This document shows, in pieces, positions 43,873 through 53,945 of a stretch of DNA of 64,000 bases (its first letter is position 1; each line of letters begins with the position of its first letter). Made by a program: the position numbers and the translations under genes. The notes under the pieces were generated by a model, which did no database searches, was not told the origin of the DNA, and worked only from the letters and a program-made list of their open reading frames with translations. The stretch comes from Paludibacteraceae bacterium (GTDB taxonomy: Bacteria > Bacteroidota > Bacteroidia > Bacteroidales > Paludibacteraceae), in NCBI GenBank assembly GCA_017446585.1, contig JAFSQL010000006.1, forward strand, positions 124,001 through 188,000. The letters run 5' to 3'.

Positions 43873-44187
43873 TTAAATAATCAAGGCTACAATGCCTATC
43901 GTCAAATTGACAAAGAGGACTACAAGGACAATCATGACGGCAAAGCGCAGGAAGCGCAATTGCTCTTGCATGGTTGGCAACTGGTTGGCGAGGGTGGCTA
44001 ATTGTTGGTTCACCATGCCCAATTTCTCGATCAAACTGTTGGAAACGTTGTCGAGACGCTTGGTGGCTTTGTCCATTTCTTCTTTCGTTTCAACGACTTC
44101 TTGATAGTAATCCGCCAATTTTTTCAAGCGTTTAGATTCCGATTCAATGTTGTCAAGAGTCTGTTCAAATTCTTGTAATTTGCTCAT
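43873..44187 (-). CDS. Small coiled-coil protein with C-terminal membrane helix
   Basis: A 104-residue protein of unknown function. Residues about 1-75 are strongly helical with heptad-like spacing and charge (LDNIESESKRLKKLADYYQE). The last ~25 residues form one membrane helix (FAVMIVLVVLFVNLTIGIVAL). It looks like a tail-anchored adaptor. Its ATG at 44187 lies inside the 3' end of the RecQ-fusion gene and overlaps it by 23 bases, so the two are very likely translated together. A functional link to the helicase is inference from this overlap. Confidence 0.75.
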   Translation of the reverse strand: MSKLQEFEQTLDNIESESKRLKKLADYYQEVVETKEEMDKATKRLDNVSNSLIEKLGMVNQQLATLANQLPTMQEQLRFLRFAVMIVLVVLFVNLTIGIVALII

Positions 44188-47100
44188 GGAGTAATGTGTT
44201 GATATGATTTAGTCTTTGTGATAATCGAAAGTATTGGTCGTTCAGCAAGGCAGGGCAATGTAAGGCTTCAGCGCACCATTCCGTTTTTTCAGCGAAATGC
44301 CGAATGAGTTCTTCGCCCAAGGTATATCGTTGTTCAAAGTTCAAAGTCTCGTTGGCAAGTCGAACGGTCTCGTCCAGAAGTTCGTTCTGGTGATAGACAC
44401 CTTGTTTTGCCACATAGTCTAACGCTCCGGATAGTCGTGAACGACCGTCCGCGTCTTCAAATTCATTTAACCACAACCGTAAAAAGCCGCTGATGAAGTT
44501 CAATGCGGTGTTGTCATTATAACTTTCTAAAAAACGACTTAAACTATATTTTATGCTTTCCGCTTTCTCTTGCGATATGACACGAAGTCCATTTTCCTTC
44601 CTTTCGTAAAAAACATGAGTCCATCGAAACATCTCTGACGGATGTTCGGAAATGTGTTGCAACAAAAATACGGTGTCGTCAAAACGGAAGTAGTTGTCTA
44701 TTTTTTGCTTGAATGTTTGACTGTCACTATACGTGTCACACAAATCAACAAGGGTCTTGAGCGATTGCTTGCGATTATAAACGATATAACCGAAAATCCA
44801 GTCCAGCAAGTACCATATTGCTTTGTCAAGTGTTGTGTCCACCATGTTGTTTTCCACGTTTTCGATGCCTTGTGCGACATCGGTTTCCGGTTGGTATTTG
44901 TGAACGTATTTTTCGATGGACGAGATGACCTTATCCGTGTCTATAGGGTTGAAAGTCACGAAGAAGAATTCATTGAAATCACGTGTCCAATCCTCCACTA
45001 TCCCTAAGATGGCGAGACGGTACAACGCTTTTTCAAAAGAATCTTCTGAAAGGTGAAGCCTTTCCAAATCCAATTGATGAATGGGTTTGGACGGTGTTTT
45101 CGTGTCATAAAAATTCTGTAAAACGACCTTGATAGTCTCGAAATCAACATTTACGTCATGTTGACCATTCTGAAAAAGAAACAATTGGGCAATGATGTCG
45201 CGCCCCATATTACCTCTCAAATGCTGATGCAGCTCTTTTATTTCTTTGAAGGTCGCCTTTCTGTCAAAGATTTTCTCTATTTCCTTTCGTGTGGTCGGGT
45301 TTTCTTGTGAATAGAGAACATAACATTTCGCATTGCGATTTCTGTTCTTGATGTCGTGCTTATTCCATCTGCCTGCTCGTCCCGCTTCTTGATAGAGTTC
45401 TTCTACCGAACTTGGCAATCCATGGTGAAAGGTGAGCCCAACATTGTCATTGTCAATGCCCATGCCGAAGGCCTTGGTGGTGCACAACAGTTTTATTTGT
45501 CTTGTCTTGAAGGCATGTTGAACGTCTTCTTTGTATGCGGCAAACTCTTTGCTGCCCATCGTGTCTTGCTCCTCCCTTGGAACGGAGCCTGAATACCAGG
45601 CTATTCGTATGTCCTTAAACTTAGTTGACAGCGAGGCGGCAAGTTCATAGCAACCGCGACTTCCGTTGACGTAGGGAGTGAAAATCAAGACGGAGTTTGG
45701 GTTGCTGCCATCGGCAATTCCGTTGTCGGTGAGCAGGCGAGTCAATTCCTTAAATTTGTTGCCATTGTCTTTGATCACGGTGAATTGCAATTCGTGACGG
45801 CTGAAGTCTAACAGTGCTTTGATGTTTTCGTTCTCCAGAGGAACATTGTCCCTTGCAAATTCCGCTTTGATGTCTCGCAAGACATTTACTGATGCCGTGG
45901 CTGTCAGTCCGACAAACTTGATGCTATTCTTCTCTCCACTTAGTTGTTCAATAGTTTGGGTCAGTCTCAAGTAGGAAGTGCGAAAGTCATGTCCCCATTC
46001 TGACATGCAGTGCACTTCATCTATCACGGCATAAGCAATCGAAAATTTACTCAGTGCGATTTTTAGGCTGCCTCGAAACTTCGGAATCTGCAGCCGTTCG
46101 GGGGCAAGAAGAATGAAAAAGAATTTTCCTTCTCCGAATCGCTGCATGGTTTTTTCCTTTTCTTCAATTTCTTTGTCGCTTGATAAAACGGCAATGCGGT
46201 CAATGCGTAAGGTCTCAAGGTTCGCTTTTTGGTCGTTCATGAGCGACTTGATGGGGCAAACCACAAGGTTCATGCTCGGTTGCAGCAGACAAGGTAATTG
46301 ATAACACAATGATTTTCCTCCTCCAGTTGGCAAAAGTCCGATGGTATCGTGAAGATTCAATATGTTTTGGATGATGGGGAATTGTCCTTCAAGGAATGCT
46401 TCTTTTGAAAATAGGTTCTGAAGGAAGAAGGTCAAGACTTTTTCATCACGTTTTGTGATGTGATAATGAATCGGTGATGCCGAAGCGAGGCGAAAATAGT
46501 CCTTTTCTTTTCTTCGGTCGAAATAGTCGGTTCTGACGAAGATGACGTTCTCATTATAGTCATTCTCATCGGTATATCGTTTAAACAAAGAAAAGTCTAT
46601 GTCATGCACGTCTTTGCTTGCGACACCATCAAAGGACGTTACATATTTAACGCTCACAAGTGGTGTCGCAAGGTCTTGTTTATGAGCAAGTCGATACAAA
46701 TGGCGCAGCCAAATCAACAGGTCATTGATGGCAAGGGTGGCAAAGTCGCCTACCTCTTCATGCGACAAAATGCAAAACTGCCAAGTCTTTCCCATCGTCA
46801 GGTTGCCGCGAGCCATCATTTCCAACACGAGTATTTGGAAACGAATGATAGCGGTGGGTAACAACTTGCTCCTGATTTCATCGTTCGTGAGTTCGTGGCG
46901 ATCAATCCGTCGGGCAACTTCTAAATATTCCGTTCGTAAGTTCGGATAGTTATCTAAATGTTGGCGAATGCTCCGTATCGTCATTCTATAGGTGCCATTG
47001 CGGAGACTCTCTGTCGAAATTCGGAAGGTAGTGATGCCAGACCTGTTTAGAAACTCATCCCGTCGAAGGTCTGTCGTGTGTTGGTTTTTGTCGCTTTCGT

Positions 47101-47569
47101 GTTGACTTCCGTCTATCTCAATGACCATTTTGGCTTGGGGTAAGTAGAAATCCACCCGCTGACCCTCAAATATATCAGACGGCGTGTCAACGATGTCGTT
47201 GATAGGTGCCTCTGGCAACATCATTGACGCAATGAAGGCATAGTCTCCTAACGATTGGGGAATCAACTTCTCTAAAAATGCTTGGGCAGGGAAGAAAAGA
47301 TGCTCATCGTCTCCTTTGATGGTATGTCGCCAATGGCCAGCGTTAAAAGAGGCAAAGGGAAGATAAACGTCAAAGTCTTGTCGTAGGTGGATTTCTCCTA
47401 ATTCCCCTTGCAGATATCGTGACATCACGGTGGGGCAGCCGCGACAAAGAAGGTTTTTCAAAACGCACAATAACGGAAAAACGGAACTATGGGGGGCAAC
47501 AGGACTCTCCAAGTTCTGTATGACGAAATTGGAGGGGGTGTTCGCGTAGTTTGCCGTGTGCTTTAACAT
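44165..47569 (-). CDS. Vsr/DUF559-like endonuclease fused to RecQ-family helicase
   Basis: A 1134-residue protein. Near residues 137-190 is a restriction-endonuclease-like domain of the Vsr/DUF559 type: VDFYLPQAKMVIEIDGSQHE, then RRDEFLNRSGITTFRI. The helicase core has LLPTGGGKSLCYQLP near 410, AVIDEVHCMSEWGHDFR near 515, GLTATAS, and the C-terminal half with TKAFGMGIDNDNVG and YQEAGRAGR. The ~400-residue C-terminal tail is unassigned and has no obvious HRDC. It likely unwinds and cuts DNA in repair or anti-phage defence. The ATG at 47569 is two bases after the expected transcription start, so the mRNA is nearly leaderless. Confidence 0.87.
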   Translation of the reverse strand: MLKHTANYANTPSNFVIQNLESPVAPHSSVFPLLCVLKNLLCRGCPTVMSRYLQGELGEIHLRQDFDVYLPFASFNAGHWRHTIKGDDEHLFFPAQAFLEKLIPQSLGDYAFIASMMLPEAPINDIVDTPSDIFEGQRVDFYLPQAKMVIEIDGSQHESDKNQHTTDLRRDEFLNRSGITTFRISTESLRNGTYRMTIRSIRQHLDNYPNLRTEYLEVARRIDRHELTNDEIRSKLLPTAIIRFQILVLEMMARGNLTMGKTWQFCILSHEEVGDFATLAINDLLIWLRHLYRLAHKQDLATPLVSVKYVTSFDGVASKDVHDIDFSLFKRYTDENDYNENVIFVRTDYFDRRKEKDYFRLASASPIHYHITKRDEKVLTFFLQNLFSKEAFLEGQFPIIQNILNLHDTIGLLPTGGGKSLCYQLPCLLQPSMNLVVCPIKSLMNDQKANLETLRIDRIAVLSSDKEIEEKEKTMQRFGEGKFFFILLAPERLQIPKFRGSLKIALSKFSIAYAVIDEVHCMSEWGHDFRTSYLRLTQTIEQLSGEKNSIKFVGLTATASVNVLRDIKAEFARDNVPLENENIKALLDFSRHELQFTVIKDNGNKFKELTRLLTDNGIADGSNPNSVLIFTPYVNGSRGCYELAASLSTKFKDIRIAWYSGSVPREEQDTMGSKEFAAYKEDVQHAFKTRQIKLLCTTKAFGMGIDNDNVGLTFHHGLPSSVEELYQEAGRAGRWNKHDIKNRNRNAKCYVLYSQENPTTRKEIEKIFDRKATFKEIKELHQHLRGNMGRDIIAQLFLFQNGQHDVNVDFETIKVVLQNFYDTKTPSKPIHQLDLERLHLSEDSFEKALYRLAILGIVEDWTRDFNEFFFVTFNPIDTDKVISSIEKYVHKYQPETDVAQGIENVENNMVDTTLDKAIWYLLDWIFGYIVYNRKQSLKTLVDLCDTYSDSQTFKQKIDNYFRFDDTVFLLQHISEHPSEMFRWTHVFYERKENGLRVISQEKAESIKYSLSRFLESYNDNTALNFISGFLRLWLNEFEDADGRSRLSGALDYVAKQGVYHQNELLDETVRLANETLNFEQRYTLGEELIRHFAEKTEWCAEALHCPALLNDQYFRLSQRLNHINTLLHEQITRI

Positions 47570-47574
47570 GCTCA

Positions 47575-47582
47575 CAAATATA
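47575..47582 (-). promoter_or_regulatory. Bacteroidota -7 promoter element for the RecQ-fusion gene
   Basis: The complement reads TATATTTG, full TAnnTTTG match, only five bases before the ATG at 47569. Confidence 0.55.
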
Positions 47583-47641
47583 CGACTTTTGCTTTGTCCG
47601 AAAATGTATGATGGTCATTATTAGGCAAGAGCAAAAATGCG

Positions 47642-47649
47642 TACCTTTG
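47642..47649 (+). promoter_or_regulatory. Bacteroidota -7 promoter element for the RND efflux operon
   Basis: TACCTTTG, full TAnnTTTG match, 30 bases before the adaptor ATG. Confidence 0.65.
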
Positions 47650-47678
47650 CGTGAACACTTAACAATAGGAGAGAAACA

Positions 47679-48719
47679 ATGAAAAGCGATAATGGGAAAT
47701 GCGTCCTGTCGCATTTGTCAGGAATGTTGATGGCGGTAACTTTGGTGGCTTGTGGCGGTTCTTCTGACAATGCAGAGAAGGCAATTCGTGTCAAGACACT
47801 ACAAATTGTGGAGTCGGGTAACGTCATGGAAAATCAATACATCGGAACGATTGAGGAGGTGTCTGGAGGAATCGTCTCGTTCAATACCGTAGGTACGGTC
47901 AAGTCCGTCAGTGTTGATGAAGGACAAATGGTTCGGAAGGGGCAAGTGCTTGCCACGCTTGACGACAAGTCCGCACGGGATGCGTGGTTGATAACGAAAA
48001 ACCAATTGGATCGGGCGCAAGACGCATTCAACCGTTACGAACAACTCTATAAAAAAGGTAGTTTGCCAGAAATCAATTATGTCGAAGCCAAATCGAAACT
48101 TGGCGAAGCGCAGAGCCAAGAGAGCATGGCAAGAAAGCGATTGGATGATTGTACTCTTTTGGCTCCCTATTCAGGTTACGTGGCGCGTCGAGACGTGCAA
48201 GCGGGTAATAATGTCGGACCAGGGTTGCAAGGTTTCAAAATAGTTGAAATTGACGAGGTGAAAGTCAACCTTTCAGTGCCGGAAAAGGAAATTTCAAAGA
48301 TTTCCCTCGGAAGTGATGTTCCGTTTACCGTTGCCGCCATTGGCGGTCGCCAGTTCAAAGGAAAAGTGACTGAAAAAGGCGTGGAGGCGGATCCCCTAAG
48401 CCATACTTATAGCGTTAAATTGCGTTTGCCTAACCCTGACCGAGTTTTGCTGCCTGGCATGGTGTGCGTTGCCGTCATTGACTTGAATGGAGACGTTCCA
48501 CAAATTCTTGTGCCACAAAAGGCGATACTAATGGATGCTCGCAGCATGTATGTGTGGAAAGTGGTGGGTGGCAAGGCGCGTCGCCAAAACGTTGTGATAG
48601 GCGACATCACTGATCGAGGGGTAATCATTGACGAAGGTCTTCATGGTGGTGACGAAGTGATTGTCGAAGGGCATGATAAAGTCAGCCAGGAAATGACGGT
48701 CAAGGTAGTGAACGAATAA
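47679..48719 (+). CDS. RND efflux membrane-fusion (adaptor) lipoprotein
   Basis: A 346-residue periplasmic adaptor. A lipoprotein signal ends in the lipobox MAVTLVACGG. The biotinyl-lipoyl half motifs flank an alpha-hairpin (about 95-150): VGTVKSVSVDEGQMVRKGQ before it and LLAPYSGYVARRDVQAGNNV after. The beta-barrel and membrane-proximal domains follow. It bridges the inner-membrane pump and the TolC channel encoded next. The hairpin is short, as in many MdtA/AcrA-like proteins of this phylum. No regulator is adjacent. Confidence 0.93.
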   Translation: MKSDNGKCVLSHLSGMLMAVTLVACGGSSDNAEKAIRVKTLQIVESGNVMENQYIGTIEEVSGGIVSFNTVGTVKSVSVDEGQMVRKGQVLATLDDKSARDAWLITKNQLDRAQDAFNRYEQLYKKGSLPEINYVEAKSKLGEAQSQESMARKRLDDCTLLAPYSGYVARRDVQAGNNVGPGLQGFKIVEIDEVKVNLSVPEKEISKISLGSDVPFTVAAIGGRQFKGKVTEKGVEADPLSHTYSVKLRLPNPDRVLLPGMVCVAVIDLNGDVPQILVPQKAILMDARSMYVWKVVGGKARRQNVVIGDITDRGVIIDEGLHGGDEVIVEGHDKVSQEMTVKVVNE

Positions 48720-48740
48720 TCTTTTTTTGAGTTGAAAGGT

Positions 48741-51700
48741 ATGGAGAAAAAGCGTTCACGTTTAGACTTTGTGGAGAGTTGCATGCACTACAAGGGCATC
48801 TTGCTCCTCTTAGTCGCGGCTGGTGTCTTGTTCGGAATTTATTCGTTGGTGGTTATGCCCAAAAACGAATTTCCTTCGTTCACGGTTCGGCAAGGTCTCA
48901 TCGTGGCTGTCTATCCAGGAGCGACAAGCAACGAAGTCGAGCAGCAGGTGGCAATGCCATTGGAAGAGTTCTTATGGGAATTCAAGGAAATTGACAAGGG
49001 CAATACCTACACGCAAAGCAAAGATGGTCGTCTGTTTGCCTTTGTCGCCTTGAACGACGATGTGACCAACAAGGATGAGTTCTGGAGTAAATTCAAGACA
49101 CGAATCTCCTTGTTCAAAAATCAATTGCCACAAGGTGTTTTGGCATTAGTTGTCAATGACGATTTCGGTGACGTCAGTTCCATGCTCATCACGCTCGAAA
49201 GTGAAGATAAGACCTATCGGCAGTTGCACGAATATGTCAAGGAACTTGAAACCCGCCTTCGGACAGTGCCTAATGTAGGTGACTTGAAGACAAGCGGTGA
49301 ACAACAAGAACAAATCGGTGTTTATATCGACCGTGACCGTTTGGCGGCTTATGGCATCACCTTGCGCTCTTTGGTGCTGAACCTTAGGACGCAGGGTCTT
49401 ACGGTGATAAGCGGTTCACTCAACAATCCGGAGACCAAGTCTCCGATACATCTTAGCAGTTCCTTGAATACGGAAAACGATGTTGCCCAACAGGTCATCT
49501 TTTCCAACCCTCTGACAGGAGCGGAAGTTCGATTGCGTGACGTGGCGACTATCAAGCGTGAATATCCACATCCGACATCATTTGTGACCAACAGCAAACG
49601 AAAGTGCATCGTTCTGTCTGTCGGCATGCAAGAAGGGTCGAACATCGTACAATTTGGCGACAACATCAAAAAGGAGATTGCGGACTTCCAAAAGACACTT
49701 CCCAACGACATCTCTATCTATACCATTACTGATCAGAGTGAAGTCGTTTCAGCCAGTGTCTATGACTTCCTGAAGGAATTGCTGATAGCCATTGTCACCG
49801 TGATTCTTGTCATCATGGTTTTGCTCCCGGTTCGCGTGGCAAGTGTGGCTGCGGCAACGATTCCTGTGACGATTTTCATCTCTTTGGGCATCTTCAATGC
49901 GTTAGGCATTGAGTTGAACACGGTGACGCTGGCGGCTCTTATCGTTACGTTGGGACTTATCGTTGACGACTCGGTCGTGATTATTGACTGCTATTTGGAA
50001 AAGGTGGATGACGGCATGAGCCGCTGGCATGCGGCAAGTGCTGCTGCCAAGGAGTTCTTCAAGAGCATTTTGACTGCCACTTTGGTCATTTCGTTGACAT
50101 TCTTCCCGCTCCTGTTGACGATGCGAGGCGTGTTCTACGACTTCATTCATTTCTTCCCTTACGCCATCTCCATCATCCTGCTCACATCTCTGTTGATGGC
50201 GGTGGTGTTGGTGCCTCTCATGCAGTTCACCTTTATCAAAAAGGGACTTGCCGAAACAGGTAACAAAGGCAAAAAAACACTGCTTGATCGTGTGCAGGAG
50301 TATTACAATCGATTGATTGAAAAATGCTTTGAATTCCCGATTTTGACCATTTTCATCGGATTTATTTCCATGGTGGTGGGTGCGTTGCTTTATCTCTCTT
50401 TGCCACAACGTTTCCTGCCACGCGCCGAACGAAACCAATTCGCTGTTGAAATCTACATGCCTACAGGAACGGCAATTGACAAGACGGTTCAAATAGCCGA
50501 TAGTCTGTATGACATTATGAGGCAAGATGAACGGATTGTGAATATTGCCACGTTCTACGGAAGCGGTTCTCCTCGTTTTCAAACAAGTTATGCTCCTCAA
50601 ATCGGTGGTAGCAATTTTGCCCAGTTCATCGTCAATACGAAAGGTGATGAGGCTACGCAAGAGTTGCTTGATGAACTGACACCAAAGTACAGTGAATACT
50701 TCCCGGAGGCGCATGTCCGATTCAAAGAGTTGGATTATAGTGATGCCATTTCTCCTATCGAGTTCCGATTGATGGGCGATAACCTTGCGGACTTACACAA
50801 GGCGGTGGATAAAGTGGCGGAAGAAATGCGCAAAAATGAAAAACTGTCGTTAGTAAGAACCAGTTTTGAAGGAACGACTCCGGGTATGTTCGTTCAAATT
50901 GACAACCAACAGGCAAGCCGAATCGGTATTTCAAAAACAGATGTTGCCATCAACTTGGCAACTCAATTCGGTGATGGCCTTGCTATCACCAAGGTTTGGG
51001 AGGAAGACTATGCCATGGATGTCACGGTGAAAGATCGAAATGCGGGCAACAACCGTGTTTCTGATTTGAAAAATGCTAACATCTCAGGCAATTTGCCGGG
51101 CATAAGTGTTCCTTTGCGACAAATAGCAAAACCATCCGCTGATTTCACGGAGGGACAAATAACACGTCGCAACGGAATCCGTTGCATTTCCATCTATGCT
51201 GAAGTTAAACGTGGTGAGAACCTGACAAACACGGTAAACGAATTGGACGAGGAACTTAAAAAATTAGATTTACCTGACGGTGTGACTTTGGTGGCCGGAG
51301 GTCAGAAGGAGAAAGACGCACATACGATACCTCAAATTATCAACGGTCTTTTGATTTCCATTTTCGTTATTTTTGTTATTTTGATTTTCCATTTGCGCAA
51401 CATCCGTCAATCACTGTTGCTGATGCTCTCTTTGCCTGCCTGCTTGCTCGGGGCTGCGTTGGGTGTTATCCTTTTGGGTCAGGAAGTCGGCATTACGGCT
51501 ATTTTGGGTCTTATAACCTTGATGGGCATTATTGTGCGCAATGGTATTATAATGATTGACTATGCGGAGGAACTGCGTGTTCAGCATCGTCTTGCTGCCC
51601 GTCAGGCAGCCATTATGGCGGCGCAACGACGTATGCGTCCAATTTTTATGACCTGCGCCGCGGCATCTATGGGTGTCGTTCCTATGGTGATTTCCAACAC

Positions 51701-51890
51701 GCCGCTTTGGGGACCAATGGGAACTGTGGTGATGGTGGGAACCATCGTCTCTTTCTTCTTTATCGTTACAGTTATCCCGGTTGGATATTGGGGATTGTTC
51801 CAAGTGGAAGATAGAAAACGAATATTGAAAAACGAACGACGTCGCATCCTACTTCTGCGTCGCCGCATGATGAAAAAACGGTTGTTGTAA
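48741..51890 (+). CDS. RND efflux transporter permease (AcrB/HAE1 type)
   Basis: A 1049-residue proton-driven pump with the RND plan: twelve membrane helices in two halves and two large periplasmic loops. Helix 1 follows a short basic start (YKGILLLLVAAGVLFG), with the porter start in FTVRQGLIVAVYPGATSNEVE. Helix 4 has the proton-relay pair in TLGLIVDDSVVIIDC (two Asp) near residue 410. The second half has LGLITLMGIIVRNGIIMIDY. The frame opens at a TTG (48732), but the ATG at 48741 is preferred. The substrate is not predictable. Confidence 0.95.
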   Translation: MEKKRSRLDFVESCMHYKGILLLLVAAGVLFGIYSLVVMPKNEFPSFTVRQGLIVAVYPGATSNEVEQQVAMPLEEFLWEFKEIDKGNTYTQSKDGRLFAFVALNDDVTNKDEFWSKFKTRISLFKNQLPQGVLALVVNDDFGDVSSMLITLESEDKTYRQLHEYVKELETRLRTVPNVGDLKTSGEQQEQIGVYIDRDRLAAYGITLRSLVLNLRTQGLTVISGSLNNPETKSPIHLSSSLNTENDVAQQVIFSNPLTGAEVRLRDVATIKREYPHPTSFVTNSKRKCIVLSVGMQEGSNIVQFGDNIKKEIADFQKTLPNDISIYTITDQSEVVSASVYDFLKELLIAIVTVILVIMVLLPVRVASVAAATIPVTIFISLGIFNALGIELNTVTLAALIVTLGLIVDDSVVIIDCYLEKVDDGMSRWHAASAAAKEFFKSILTATLVISLTFFPLLLTMRGVFYDFIHFFPYAISIILLTSLLMAVVLVPLMQFTFIKKGLAETGNKGKKTLLDRVQEYYNRLIEKCFEFPILTIFIGFISMVVGALLYLSLPQRFLPRAERNQFAVEIYMPTGTAIDKTVQIADSLYDIMRQDERIVNIATFYGSGSPRFQTSYAPQIGGSNFAQFIVNTKGDEATQELLDELTPKYSEYFPEAHVRFKELDYSDAISPIEFRLMGDNLADLHKAVDKVAEEMRKNEKLSLVRTSFEGTTPGMFVQIDNQQASRIGISKTDVAINLATQFGDGLAITKVWEEDYAMDVTVKDRNAGNNRVSDLKNANISGNLPGISVPLRQIAKPSADFTEGQITRRNGIRCISIYAEVKRGENLTNTVNELDEELKKLDLPDGVTLVAGGQKEKDAHTIPQIINGLLISIFVIFVILIFHLRNIRQSLLLMLSLPACLLGAALGVILLGQEVGITAILGLITLMGIIVRNGIIMIDYAEELRVQHRLAARQAAIMAAQRRMRPIFMTCAAASMGVVPMVISNTPLWGPMGTVVMVGTIVSFFFIVTVIPVGYWGLFQVEDRKRILKNERRRILLLRRRMMKKRLL

Positions 51891-51907
51891 TATTTAAGGG
51901 AAATCAC

Positions 51908-53275
51908 ATGAAAACATCACACATATTCTGTTTGATTCTTGCTCTCTGCGGAAGTGTTGCGACGGTAAATGCCAAGGTCTATTCCTTGCAAGAGTGTCGT
52001 GACTTGGCGTTGAAAAACAACGTAAAGACACGTACTGCTCAAGGTGAGATTGACAAGGCAAAACAACAAAAGAACGAGGCGTTTGCAAAATACTTGCCGC
52101 AGGTTACGGCTACCGCGTTCGGATTTATGGCGACCGACGATCTGATTGAAGGTGACCTTAAAATGCCTAATAAGGTGAAGGAAAAGGCGGCGACTGCCCT
52201 TTCTGGAACAGGTTTGGCTCCCTTGCTCCCATTGATTCCTACCTCTTATCACTATGAGTTCCTTGACAAGGGTTATTCCTTCGGATTAACGGCTATTCAA
52301 CCTGTCTTCTTAGGCGGTAAGATTATTGAAGGTAATAAGTTAGCGTCTGTTAGTACCCAAGCGGAACAAATCAAGATGTCTTCTGTAAGTAATGAAGTCT
52401 TGCAGGGAGTTGATGACAACTACTATCGTTTAGTGACGCTCTATGCGATGCGTTCTGCGTTAAAGGAAGCGCAAAAACAATTGGCAAGCATCGAGCAAGA
52501 TGCTCAAAATGCGTTTGACGCGGGCATTGTGCCGCGAAACGATTTACTTAAGGTCAAACTGAAACAAAACGAAGTGAATGATGATTTGGGTAAGGTTGAG
52601 AGTGGAATGACCCTTGCTAAAATGGCCCTGGCACAGTACATGGGCTTAGGTACGGACTCTAATTCCGTCATGGTTGACACGACAGTGCTGACGGAAGTTC
52701 CTTCTCCTTCTATTTATCGCGTCAATCATGAGGAAGCGGTAGAGGCGCTTGATGAAATGAAGTTGCTGCAACTCAATGAACGCGCCTCTTCTTTGCAAAC
52801 AAAGATGAGCCGTGCGTCACTCATGCCGTCGGTTTATGTCGGCGGCTCCCTTAGTTATGGACAAGTCTTGGATGAGGCTCGTCCTAATCTGATTGGATTT
52901 GCCGCCATGTCAATCCCGATAAGTGCCTTGTGGAACGATAATAGAAGTGTTCAACGTGGCAAGATAAGCGAACGACAAGCCAAGCAGCAAACGGAAGATA
53001 GCAGGCAACTGCTTGTTTTGCGAATGGAACAGTCCTATATTGCACTTGAAAATGCTTATAGAAGTGTCCTCTTGGCAAAGGAAAGTCAAAAGCAGGCTGC
53101 GGAAAACCTTCGATTAAATCAAGATTATTATGAAGCGGGAACGTGTAAGATGAGTGACTTGCTTGATGCGCAAACGAGCGATCAGAAGGCTCGTATGTCC
53201 TATGTCAGTGCCGTTGGTGACTATTTGACGGCTCGTACGTCCTATTTCATAGCCACGGGACGCATACCTCAATAA
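51908..53275 (+). CDS. TolC-family outer membrane efflux protein
   Basis: A 455-residue outer-membrane channel. The signal peptide is [20 protein letters not shown]. Two repeats of long alpha-helical hairpins follow, with typical OEP sequence such as [16 protein letters not shown] at the start of the mature protein and the paired coiled-coil region near 160-230 and 380-440. It forms the exit duct of the pump encoded just upstream (17-base gap). A complete adaptor-pump-channel operon is therefore present. Confidence 0.93.
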   Translation: MKTSHIFCLILALCGSVATVNAKVYSLQECRDLALKNNVKTRTAQGEIDKAKQQKNEAFAKYLPQVTATAFGFMATDDLIEGDLKMPNKVKEKAATALSGTGLAPLLPLIPTSYHYEFLDKGYSFGLTAIQPVFLGGKIIEGNKLASVSTQAEQIKMSSVSNEVLQGVDDNYYRLVTLYAMRSALKEAQKQLASIEQDAQNAFDAGIVPRNDLLKVKLKQNEVNDDLGKVESGMTLAKMALAQYMGLGTDSNSVMVDTTVLTEVPSPSIYRVNHEEAVEALDEMKLLQLNERASSLQTKMSRASLMPSVYVGGSLSYGQVLDEARPNLIGFAAMSIPISALWNDNRSVQRGKISERQAKQQTEDSRQLLVLRMEQSYIALENAYRSVLLAKESQKQAAENLRLNQDYYEAGTCKMSDLLDAQTSDQKARMSYVSAVGDYLTARTSYFIATGRIPQ

Positions 53276-53306
53276 AGACAAGGAATTACAAACAAATAAT
53301 ACAATC

Positions 53307-53942
53307 ATGATGGAAAATTCAGAAGAAAAAGTCGCACAAGGATTATTGAAAATCGGTGCTGTCAAGTTACGTCCGCAAGAACCATTCACCTGGGCTTCAG
53401 GTTGGCATTCTCCCATCTATTGTGACAACCGTAAAACGTTGTCTTATCCTGAAATTCGCACAGTAGTGCGTGATGCTTTTGCCGCAGTTGTAAAGGCAAA
53501 ATATCCAGATGCTGAAGTCATCGCAGGTGTGGCAACGGGTGCTATTGCACAGGGAGCTCTTGTGGCGGATGCTTTGGGACTTCCTATGATTTATATCCGA
53601 AGCAAGGCGAAAGATCACGGCATGGGCAACTTGATTGAAGGAGACTTGAAGAAAGGACAAAAGGTTGTGGTCATCGAAGATTTGATTTCTACAGGCGGTA
53701 GCAGTCTTAAGGCTGTTGAGGCGGTGCGTGAAGCCGGTGCCGAAGTGTTGGGCATGGTTGCCATTTTCACCTATGGGTTCCCTGTAAGCGAAATGGCGTT
53801 CAAAGAACATCAGGTGGAACTGACCACGCTTAGCAACTACAATGTCTTGATAGATGCCGCCTTGAAGTCAGGCTACGTCAAAGAAAGTGATGTCAATACG
53901 TTAAAAGAATGGCGTAAGGCTCCTGAAAAATGGGGCGTGTAA
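53307..53942 (+). CDS. pyrE: Orotate phosphoribosyltransferase
   Basis: A 211-residue enzyme that joins orotate to PRPP in pyrimidine synthesis. The PRPP-binding signature is [15 protein letters not shown] near residues 116-130. [17 protein letters not shown] is the orotate/phosphate loop, and [15 protein letters not shown] the flexible catalytic loop. It can start at the first or second of two ATGs. It follows the efflux operon after 31 bases without a clear promoter and is followed by a flippase gene after three bases. Confidence 0.96.
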   Translation: MMENSEEKVAQGLLKIGAVKLRPQEPFTWASGWHSPIYCDNRKTLSYPEIRTVVRDAFAAVVKAKYPDAEVIAGVATGAIAQGALVADALGLPMIYIRSKAKDHGMGNLIEGDLKKGQKVVVIEDLISTGGSSLKAVEAVREAGAEVLGMVAIFTYGFPVSEMAFKEHQVELTTLSNYNVLIDAALKSGYVKESDVNTLKEWRKAPEKWGV

Positions 53943-53945
53943 GCA

